Assembly (NCBI GenBank): GCA_014061035.1
Contig: JACGMN010000106.1
Coordinates: 1-13,162, forward strand
Direction of reading: 5' to 3'
Length of the DNA: 13,162 bases
Source of the DNA: Candidatus Methanophagales archaeon
GTDB lineage: Archaea > Halobacteriota > Syntropharchaeia > Alkanophagales > Methanospirareceae
The stretch's first letter is position 1, and each line of letters starts with the position of its first letter. Of the stretch, positions 6,600 through 11,656 are shown in pieces. A program made the position numbers and the translations under genes. The notes under the pieces are model-generated. The model had not been told where the DNA came from, searched no databases, and saw only the letters and a program-made list of their open reading frames with translations.

Positions 6600-7322
6600 C
6601 TAAATATTGTAAATAACTATAAAGAGGAATAGCAATGCAGCTATTAATGAAACGGCAAATAAATAACCGGGTAAATCGCTAAAAATCCCTGTATGAAGTA
6701 TCAAAAAGAGAAGAACAAGAAAGAGGATCGCTAAGGATACCGATACTACAAGGCGCGATAAGAAAGCTCTTTCATCTACAGAGATCGTAAATTTCCTCCT
6801 TGTTTTGCTTTTTACATAGTTCAACTCCCGCTCCCCACTCGTTCCCCTTTCTTTTGGTACAATTTCTGTTTCTACTCTTGCTCTTGCTCCTGCTTCTACC
6901 TCTACTATCTCCACTGGAAAACTCCGTTTGGTCGCTCCGTAGCCTGTACTTATGAATATCTCGCCTCTATCTCTATCTTTAGCACTATCAGAGTCCGAGC
7001 CCGCCATCGCCGCGGCGACTGCACCTGCATAACTCTTCGGCAATCTTACAATTGCTGCTATCTTCTCCTCGTCTATTACGTAAACCTTATCCTGCATTAT
7101 CAACAGCTTGTCCTTTATCCCGCGGCTCAGCGAAAAATGCACGTGTGTTGGACCTCCATGATTAATTACAAGTAGCTCAAAGCTCGTCTCCTCCCCTGCC
7201 TTAAGTGGAATCTTCAGTACGTCATACTCAAATTCTATCGAATTCAGACTCTTTCTACTCAGATATATTCTTTGCTGTATTATTCTTTGCTGTATTCTTT
7301 CCATCTCTTTAATTTCGCTCAT
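6600..7322 (-). CDS. Membrane-anchored protein upstream of pyrG, family uncertain
   Basis: A 240-aa protein with a hydrophilic N-terminal part and two C-terminal hydrophobic helices at about 190-210 and 216-239. The segment with FELLVINHGGPTHVHFSLSR (48-67) and the later ISTGYGATKRSFPVEIVEV looks like an Ig-like beta-sandwich. It reminds me of haloarchaeal DUF7524 proteins, but that is from memory and tentative. No enzymatic motif is visible. Between the sandwich strands is a low-complexity, charged stretch (SDSDSAKDRDRGE, 109-121), again from short repeats. The N-terminus repeats IQQRI twice through an exact 15-bp duplication. It ends 8 bp before pyrG and is probably co-transcribed with it; a link to CTP synthesis is not implied. 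Confidence 0.75.
   Translation of the reverse strand: MSEIKEMERIQQRIIQQRIYLSRKSLNSIEFEYDVLKIPLKAGEETSFELLVINHGGPTHVHFSLSRGIKDKLLIMQDKVYVIDEEKIAAIVRLPKSYAGAVAAAMAGSDSDSAKDRDRGEIFISTGYGATKRSFPVEIVEVEAGARARVETEIVPKERGTSGERELNYVKSKTRRKFTISVDERAFLSRLVVSVSLAILFLVLLFLILHTGIFSDLPGYLFAVSLIAALLFLFIVIYNI
7267..7296. repeat. Exact 15-bp tandem duplication in frame
   Basis: ATTCTTTGCTGTATT occurs twice without a gap (7267-7281 and 7282-7296). On the minus strand it encodes a doubled IQQRI motif at the N-terminus of the membrane protein. Identity of the two copies suggests a recent event. Confidence 0.9.
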
Positions 7323-7336
7323 AGCGCAGAAAATGC

Positions 7337-7379
7337 GAAGTTAGAAGTTAGAAGCAAGAAGTAAGAAGTCATATATAAT
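7337..7379 (-). promoter_or_regulatory. Promoter with heptad-repeat leader for the membrane protein-pyrG pair
   Basis: On the minus strand, ATTATATATG (7370-7379) is a clear TATA box about 50 bases upstream of ATG 7322. The whole stretch from the TATA box to 7337 is a 7-bp repeat. On the + strand it reads GAAGTTA, GAAGTTA, GAAGCAA, GAAGTAA and GAAGTC (7337-7370). Transcription should begin inside the array, giving a short leader made of repeat units. The TATA box lies just 4 bp past the Trm112-like gene's stop, so the pyrG unit has its own promoter. Confidence 0.55.
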
Positions 7380-7382
7380 CTA

Positions 7383-7574
7383 TCAGTCTCCTTGAGTTAG
7401 CTCTGGCGGTAAGAGATTAGGAATACCATCCGCAATAGGATACTGCTGATCGCATTTCCTGCAATATAAACTTCCACTCACAATCTCGCCCTTCTCATCC
7501 TCCTCGCCCTTATTCAATTCCAACTCGCCCTTACAGACCGGGCATGCAAGTATATCCATCAGCTCTTGTTTCAT
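7383..7574 (-). CDS. Trm112-like zinc-ribbon protein
   Basis: A 63-aa protein of the Trm112/UPF0434 (YcaR-like) family. In eukaryotes and archaea, Trm112 is a small partner that stabilises and activates several methyltransferases acting on tRNA, rRNA and release factor. It begins MKQELMDILACPVC; Cys11 and Cys14 pair with Cys38 and Cys41 (YCRKC) to hold zinc. It ends with the family signature YPIADGIPNLLP (45-56). Residues 22-32 form an acidic loop (KGEEDEKGEI). It is transcribed away from cofE with a 50-bp gap. An aRF1 gene, the product of which is a classical methylation target of a Trm112 complex, lies about 3 kb away, but not in the same operon. Confidence 0.85.
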   Translation of the reverse strand: MKQELMDILACPVCKGELELNKGEEDEKGEIVSGSLYCRKCDQQYPIADGIPNLLPPELTQGD

Positions 7575-7624
7575 TGTTTATCTATACTATCTATCCTACA
7601 TGTATTAGAAAAAGAAAATGAAAG

Positions 7625-8407
7625 ATGAAAGGCAGAAAGTTTGTACCGTCGAACAGCATGGAGATAATAGGCATAGCCGGGCTTCCGGAGGTCAACGAGG
7701 GTGACGATTTAACGCGGTTATTTCTTGACGCTGTGAGAGATAAGAGACTGGAATTAGAGGACGGTGACGTCATTGTCTTCACTTCTAAGATAGTAGCAAA
7801 GAGCGAAGGCAGAGTCGTTGACCTTACCGATGTGCGCGTGAGCGGTGACGCGGAAAGAATAGCAAGTGAAACGGAAAAGGATCCGAGAATCGTCCAACTC
7901 GTACTCAATGAAGCAAAAGCAATTGTAAGACTGCGTGGCAATCACATTATCGTAGAAACAAAGCATGGCTTTGTATGTGCAAATGCGGGCGTTGACGAAT
8001 CTAATGTTGAGGACGGTAAAGCGGTATTACTGCCAAAAGACCCACAGAAGAGCGCTCAAGGACTTAAAAATGACATAGAAGCGCGAAGTAGTAAAGCAAA
8101 ATCGGTCTCCGTCTTAATTTCCGATTCGTTCGGCAGAGCATTCCGTAACGGTGTAACGGGAATCTGTATCGGTATCTCCGGCATTCCAGCTATGGTGGAC
8201 CGACGTGGAGAAGAAGATCGGTTCGGACAGATAGCGCGGGTGACCCAGGAAGCAATTGCAGATGAGATATGCGCGGCTGCGAATCTCGTAATGGGCGAAC
8301 TTGCGGAGGGTGTACCAATCGCGATTGTCCGCGGGTTAGAGTTGGAGCGGTGCAAAAGCGATATACAAGAACTTCTATTCAGCCGTGAAGATGATCTATT
8401 CAGGTAA
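7625..8407 (+). CDS. cofE: Coenzyme F420-0:L-glutamate ligase
   Basis: GTP-dependent ligase that adds the glutamate tail to F420-0, the last step in making the deazaflavin hydride carrier central to methanogenesis and reverse methanogenesis. The 260-aa protein matches archaeal CofE along its length: GLPEVNEGDDL (19-29), GDVIVFTSKIVAKSEGR (47-63), HGFVCANAGVDESNVEDG (114-131), SDSFGRAFRNGVTG (166-179), IGISGIPAMVD (182-192) and ANLVMGE (219-225). ATG 7625 is the likely start; ATG 7658 just before IIGIAGLP would also keep the conserved core. The C-terminus (LLFSREDDLFR) is a little shorter than in some relatives. It is a single gene, divergent from the Trm112-like gene. This is a strong lineage clue. 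Confidence 0.94.
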   Translation: MKGRKFVPSNSMEIIGIAGLPEVNEGDDLTRLFLDAVRDKRLELEDGDVIVFTSKIVAKSEGRVVDLTDVRVSGDAERIASETEKDPRIVQLVLNEAKAIVRLRGNHIIVETKHGFVCANAGVDESNVEDGKAVLLPKDPQKSAQGLKNDIEARSSKAKSVSVLISDSFGRAFRNGVTGICIGISGIPAMVDRRGEEDRFGQIARVTQEAIADEICAAANLVMGELAEGVPIAIVRGLELERCKSDIQELLFSREDDLFR

Positions 8408-8433
8408 ATGTAACTAATTAGGTTCAGGGTTAC

Positions 8434-8472
8434 GGTTGTTCGCCGTGTGCTCTTCATATTTCGTGAGATATA
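8434..8472 (-). repeat. Second, partial copy of the heptad-element core
   Basis: Bases 8434-8472 match the reverse complement of about 2946-2984 in roughly 35 of 39 positions. The shared part runs from GGTTGTTCGCC through GCTCTTCATATTTC to TGAGATATA. Two degenerate GGTTCAG-like units flank it at 8421-8433, as the heptad array flanks the first copy. Beyond 8472 the two copies diverge, so this copy is truncated relative to the 2885-3032 element and lies in opposite orientation. Confidence 0.75.
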
Positions 8473-8479
8473 CATAGCT

Positions 8480-8571
8480 GTATTTGTATAGGTATAGTTG
8501 AAGATGCAGGATCAGGATACAAGGTGAAAATCATAGTCTTGCATCCTGCATCCTAACAGCTATACAAATAC
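8480..8571. repeat. Nested inverted repeat in the cofE-EMC6 spacer
   Basis: GTATTTGTATAG (8480-8491) pairs perfectly with CTATACAAATAC (8560-8571). Inside, GATGCAGGAT (8503-8512) pairs perfectly with ATCCTGCATC (8543-8552). Two GCATCCT heptads (8541-8554) face related AGGATNN units on the other arm, so this too is an inverted heptad structure. The right outer arm extends to the 15-mer CAGCTATACAAATAC, also found in complement at 4216-4230, and is placed like a TATA box 28-42 bases before ATG 8599. Confidence 0.65.
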
Positions 8572-8598
8572 TAATTGAAATAGTGTAAGAACTGGCAG

Positions 8599-8910
8599 AT
8601 GACGGACGCGAAGAAAGAGGCAGGGAAGGATAAGAAGAAGAAGGAAGAATATGTAGACGGTATAAAAATGACGGTAGTACCATGTCTATTCGGTCTTCTC
8701 GCTGGTATTATATCCTTCTTCATGTTTAAAAATGATCCGGCAGACCTGGATGGATTCTTCATTGCGCTCATAATGAGCTTAATACAGAAATGGGTCTATC
8801 CATTCGTCGGCACGCGCTTAGAAGGGATAAAAGACTGGCTCTACATCACTTTTTTAACTATCTTCTGCTGGTTTATCGCTTTCACATTGCTGTTGGATAT
8901 TTATGTTTAA
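8599..8910 (+). CDS. EMC6-like archaeal membrane protein
   Basis: A 103-aa membrane protein with a very Lys-rich N-terminus (residues 4-17) followed by three hydrophobic helices at about 26-43, 51-71 and 79-100. The pattern resembles archaeal EMC6-like proteins: a short third segment introduced by KDWLYITFLT and ending in a TLLLD-type tail, with a basic Gln-Lys-Trp between helices. Eukaryotic EMC6 is a core subunit of the ER membrane protein insertase; the archaeal function is unknown, so an insertion role is an analogy. ATG 8599 gives the full protein. Its last 57 bp, coding for part of helix 3, overlap the 3' end of ruvC on the other strand. Confidence 0.7.
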   Translation: MTDAKKEAGKDKKKKEEYVDGIKMTVVPCLFGLLAGIISFFMFKNDPADLDGFFIALIMSLIQKWVYPFVGTRLEGIKDWLYITFLTIFCWFIAFTLLLDIYV

Positions 8911-9375
8911 TTTCAACGCGATATGCGTAGCTGCGATGGCGAGGGCATCAGTAACATCGTCAGGCTTTGGAATCTCCTCTAACCGCAGCAATTCCTTTGC
9001 TCTATTCGCTACATCGCTCTTTGTTGCCCTTCCATATCTCGTTATATGATATTTCACTTCCGAGGTATTATATTCATATATCGGCAGTCCTGCGGTAGTA
9101 GCCGCTAAGAGACAGACGCCACGTGCCTGCCCAACACTCATTACGGTCCTCACGTTTGTATTGAAGAAAATATTCTCGATTGCCATTTCATCCGGCGTCG
9201 TATCTGCTATCAGGTCAAGCAAATCGGTATAAATCTTTTTTAATCGTTCACCCATTGATTCTTTCGTCGTCGTCTTTATGCATCCATAATCAATTGATTT
9301 TAATCTACCGTTATTGATCTCAACAATTCCCCATCCAGTCATCGCAGTTCCTGGATCTATCCCAATCACCCGCAT
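8854..9375 (-). CDS. ruvC: Holliday junction resolvase RuvC, bacterial type
   Basis: RNase H-fold endonuclease that resolves four-way DNA junctions in recombination. The 173-aa protein carries the four catalytic acids in canonical spacing: Asp7 (VIGIDPGT), Glu67 (AIENIFF), Asp140 and Asp143 (KPDDVTDALAIA). It also has SVGQARGV (80-87) and EYNTSEVKYHITRYGRATK (101-119), which correspond to the dimer and DNA-contact segments of RuvC. The tail after residue 155 (INIQQQCESDKPAEDS) is beyond the usual end and is the part overlapping the EMC6-like gene. Archaea normally use Hjc/Hje for this job, so this is unusual. No ruvA or ruvB is in the window. Base composition looks like its neighbours, so any transfer is not recent. 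Confidence 0.9.
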   Translation of the reverse strand: MRVIGIDPGTAMTGWGIVEINNGRLKSIDYGCIKTTTKESMGERLKKIYTDLLDLIADTTPDEMAIENIFFNTNVRTVMSVGQARGVCLLAATTAGLPIYEYNTSEVKYHITRYGRATKSDVANRAKELLRLEEIPKPDDVTDALAIAATHIALKLNINIQQQCESDKPAEDS

Positions 9376-9423
9376 AAATAATAAATATACTTGAGATAGA
9401 TTATTAAGAAGTGGAAGAATGTA
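9376..9423. promoter_or_regulatory. Divergent promoter region of ruvC and csl4
   Basis: This 48-bp spacer serves two divergent genes. On the + strand, AATAAATATAC (9380-9390) is a TATA-like box 34-44 bases before csl4 ATG 9424. On the minus strand, an A/T-rich TTAATAATC stretch about 30 bases before ruvC ATG 9375 may serve ruvC. GGAAG at 9413-9417 is a plausible ribosome binding site for csl4. Confidence 0.4.
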
Positions 9424-9993
9424 ATGGAAAAAGAGAAAGGAATTGTAGTGCCGGGAGATTTCTTAGGCACTTCTGAAGAATTCACACCGGGAAAGGGCGT
9501 GTATGATGAGAATGGTAATATATGCTCTTTACTGACCGGAGTAGTGAGCATAAGCGATAAGAGGGTTATAGAAGTCCAGTCAAAGGTGGAAACACCGCCG
9601 GTGCTCAAAGAAGGCGATGTGGTCATAGGCAAGATAGAAGATATAAAAGATACTGTCGCCATCGTTAGCATAGCGTGTTTGAAAGGGAAGGAGGATCGAG
9701 AGATTGCTACAGCTAGACAGGCAGTTATTCATATATCAAACGTGAAGAGCGGATATGTGAATGAACTGAAGAATGAGTTATGCCATTTTGATGTGGTGAA
9801 GGCGAAAGTGATAGACGCGAAGAATTTACGGCTTAGCACAGAAGAGAAGAGCTTAGGCGTGATAAAAGCGATATGCAAGAGATGCAAAGGCGGTCTGAAG
9901 TGGAAGGGTAATGGTAATGTGCTGGAGTGCGGGCTGTGCCAACAGAGGGAAGTAAGAAAGCTATCAGAAGATTATGGTAAAGGGATAGTGTGA
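9424..9993 (+). CDS. csl4: Exosome complex subunit Csl4
   Basis: RNA-binding cap subunit of the archaeal exosome, which degrades and trims RNA 3'-5'. The 189-aa protein has the Csl4 architecture: an N-terminal beta domain (IVVPGDFLGTSEEFTPGKGVY, beginning at residue 7), an S1 RNA-binding domain at about 63-145 (EGDVVIGKIEDI ... AVIHISNVKSGY), and a C-terminal zinc ribbon (Cys151, Cys154, Cys169, Cys172). Csl4 and Rrp4 alternate on the hexameric Rrp41/Rrp42 ring; none of those genes is here. The stop is 7 bp before rpo11, so the two are surely co-transcribed, linking RNA synthesis and decay. This gene pairing is known in other archaea. Confidence 0.94.
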   Translation: MEKEKGIVVPGDFLGTSEEFTPGKGVYDENGNICSLLTGVVSISDKRVIEVQSKVETPPVLKEGDVVIGKIEDIKDTVAIVSIACLKGKEDREIATARQAVIHISNVKSGYVNELKNELCHFDVVKAKVIDAKNLRLSTEEKSLGVIKAICKRCKGGLKWKGNGNVLECGLCQQREVRKLSEDYGKGIV

Positions 9994-10000
9994 AGTAAAG

Positions 10001-10360
10001 ATGCAAACAGAAGACGATCCCGAGGTTAAGAACACGGCTATGGATACGGATGAGGATGAGAATAAAAAGGAAAAAGTGAAGATATTGGAGAAGGACGGAA
10101 AAGTAGTTAGAATAGAGATATACGGAGAGAAACATACCCTTTTATCGCCGCTAACTTCTAAATTGCTCGATAATGAGATGGTGGACATCGCTACGTACAA
10201 TATTGCTTATACGCAGATAAGCAACCCTATTTTGTATGTCAAGATGAAGGAGGGTGATCCGTTAGCAGCAGTAAAGTCTGCTCTTGCTGTACTTGCAGCG
10301 GAATACGAGGAGTTTGAGCAGAAGTACAAAGCCTGCGCGGGAATAGTCAATAGTCAATAG
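10001..10360 (+). CDS. rpo11: RNA polymerase subunit Rpo11 (RpoL)
   Basis: Small subunit that pairs with Rpo3 to form the alpha-like assembly platform of archaeal RNA polymerase. The body, from about residue 34 (GKVVRIEIYGEKHTLLSPL) to 108, matches Rpo11: the HTL motif, ISNPILYVKMKEGDP and the long C-terminal helix (AAVKSALAVLAAEYEEFEQ). From ATG 10001 it is 119 aa, with an acidic lead of about 25 residues; ATG 10040 would give 106 aa and is a fair alternative, since typical proteins start close to KVKIL. The lead includes a GGATGA hexamer run. The last six residues and the stop are formed by a 7-bp tandem repeat. It lies 7 bp after csl4 and 24 bp before a tRNA gene. Confidence 0.9.
   Translation: MQTEDDPEVKNTAMDTDEDENKKEKVKILEKDGKVVRIEIYGEKHTLLSPLTSKLLDNEMVDIATYNIAYTQISNPILYVKMKEGDPLAAVKSALAVLAAEYEEFEQKYKACAGIVNSQ
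10042..10065 (+). repeat. In-frame GGATGA hexamer run in rpo11
   Basis: Units GGATAC, GGATGA, GGATGA and GAATAA encode the acidic DTDEDEN stretch of the Rpo11 N-terminal extension. It is short, but of the same type as the other in-frame hexamer arrays in this window. Confidence 0.5.
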
Positions 10361-10367
10361 TCAATAG
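10342..10367 (+). repeat. AATAGTC heptad array across the rpo11 stop
   Basis: Three full copies plus a partial copy of AATAGTC run from 10342 to 10367. Reading frame and repeat combine so that the rpo11 stop TAG (10358-10360) is made by the repeat itself. Added units would not change the protein, because the first in-frame stop stays in the same place. Confidence 0.85.
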
Positions 10368-10384
10368 GGGGAAGAGAACTGCGC

Positions 10385-10455
10385 GCGGCAATAGTCTAGC
10401 GGTAGGACACGGGCTTCCCAAGCCTGTAACCCGGGTTCGAGCCCCGGTTGCCGCA
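10385..10455 (+). tRNA. tRNA-Gly(CCC)
   Basis: Complete cloverleaf. The acceptor stem GCGGCAA (10385-10391) pairs with TTGCCGC (10448-10454) and the discriminator is A10455. The D stem is GTCT/GGAC. The anticodon stem CGGGC/GCCTG (one G-T pair) carries loop TTCCCAA, anticodon CCC (10417-10419), which reads GGG glycine codons. The T arm is CCGGG-TTCGAGC-CCCGG. There is no intron and no encoded CCA. It lies 24 bp after rpo11 with no clear TATA box of its own, so it may be cut from the csl4-rpo11 transcript. A T-rich stretch follows at 10461-10476. Confidence 0.95.
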
Positions 10456-10488
10456 TAAACCATTTTCTTTTAGAAAAAGATAGAAAAC

Positions 10489-11589
10489 ATGGATCAGAAT
10501 CAGATAAAGAAGTATGAATTCGAAAAAGTACTGGAAGACCTGAGACAGAAGAGTGGAAAAGGTACAGAGCTTATCTCTCTTTACATCCCTGCTGATAAGC
10601 AAATATCAGATGTTACCTCTCATCTCCGTGTTGAATACGGACAGGCAATGAACATAAAGAGTAAAATTACACGTACTAATGTCCAAAGCTCACTGGATTC
10701 GATATTATCGAAGCTGCGGTACGTAAGTGTAGACGAAAATGGTCTGGTGATATTCTGCGGTGCAGTAGATAAAGGTGGAGATAAGACAGATATCGAGACG
10801 ACCATCGTGGAGCCGCCGGCAAAGATATATTCCTATATTTATCATTGTAATTCCCGCTTCTTCCTTGAGCCGTTGGAAGAGTTAGTAGAAGCGAAAGATA
10901 AATACGGTCTGCTCGTGCTGGATAAAAGAGAAGCGACGATAGGCATCTTGAAGGGCAAGCATGTGGAATCGGTGAAACACCTCACTTCCACAGTTCCGGG
11001 TAAGATAAGAAAAGGAGGGCAGTCAGCACAGCGGTTTCAGCGACTGCGGGAGATTGCAATCGATGATTTTTATAAACGGATAGGCAGACACGCATCACAA
11101 ATATTTCTGCAACTTGAAGACCTTCATGGCGTTATTATTGGTGGTCCGAGCCCAACGAAGGAGGATTTTATAAAAGGGTCCTACTTTCAATATGAGATAC
11201 AAAATAAGATTCTCGGTGCGTTTGACGTCGCGTATACCGACGAATCAGGCCTTTATGAGCTCGTTGATGCCGCTGGGGAGGTTTTAGAAGGACTGGACTT
11301 GATGCGTGAGAAGAAGCTCATGACGAGGTTCATTGAACTTGTCGCAAATAGCGAGTCAATGTCAATGGTGGCGTATGGTAAGAAAGAAGTGAGAGCGAAG
11401 TTAGAAATGGGTGCCGTGGACACGCTTTTAATATCCGAAGAACTTGAGGCGGGGTTCGTGCACGAGTTAGTAGAAAAAGCTGCGATGATCGGCTCTGGCG
11501 TGGAATTCATCTCAACAGAATTTGAAGAAGGTGCGCAATTAAAGCGTGCATTTGGCGGCGTTGCTGCTATATTGCGATACAGTACATAA
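10489..11589 (+). CDS. prf1: Peptide chain release factor aRF1, short form
   Basis: Class I release factor that reads all three stop codons and triggers peptide release; the eRF1 orthologue. The 366-aa protein has the N-domain stop-codon motifs NIKS (55-58) and YxCxxxF (YHCNSRF, 118-124), and the M-domain catalytic GGQ (176-178). The C-domain ends with ISTEFEEGAQ (341-350) and FGGVAAILRY. The Cys-rich minidomain (two CPxC pairs) that euryarchaeal aRF1 usually carries in the C-domain appears to be missing. The chain goes directly from DTLLISEEL (311-319) to VHELVEKA (324-331), about 45-50 residues short of roughly 415. Short forms of about 370 aa exist in other archaea, as I recall. ATG 10489 lies 33 bp after the tRNA. 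Confidence 0.95.
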   Translation: MDQNQIKKYEFEKVLEDLRQKSGKGTELISLYIPADKQISDVTSHLRVEYGQAMNIKSKITRTNVQSSLDSILSKLRYVSVDENGLVIFCGAVDKGGDKTDIETTIVEPPAKIYSYIYHCNSRFFLEPLEELVEAKDKYGLLVLDKREATIGILKGKHVESVKHLTSTVPGKIRKGGQSAQRFQRLREIAIDDFYKRIGRHASQIFLQLEDLHGVIIGGPSPTKEDFIKGSYFQYEIQNKILGAFDVAYTDESGLYELVDAAGEVLEGLDLMREKKLMTRFIELVANSESMSMVAYGKKEVRAKLEMGAVDTLLISEELEAGFVHELVEKAAMIGSGVEFISTEFEEGAQLKRAFGGVAAILRYST

Positions 11590-11614
11590 GAAATAATTTA
11601 TTGAAACTCAGTGA

Positions 11615-11626
11615 TTTTATATATAA
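11615..11626 (+). promoter_or_regulatory. TATA box of the TraB-family gene
   Basis: TTTTATATATAA lies 31-42 bases upstream of ATG 11657. This is one of the best TATA matches in the window and is well placed for a short-leader transcript. It marks the TraB-family gene as a separate unit from prf1. Confidence 0.6.
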
Positions 11627-11656
11627 GGAGATAGCAGAACGACAGGATAAGTAAAT

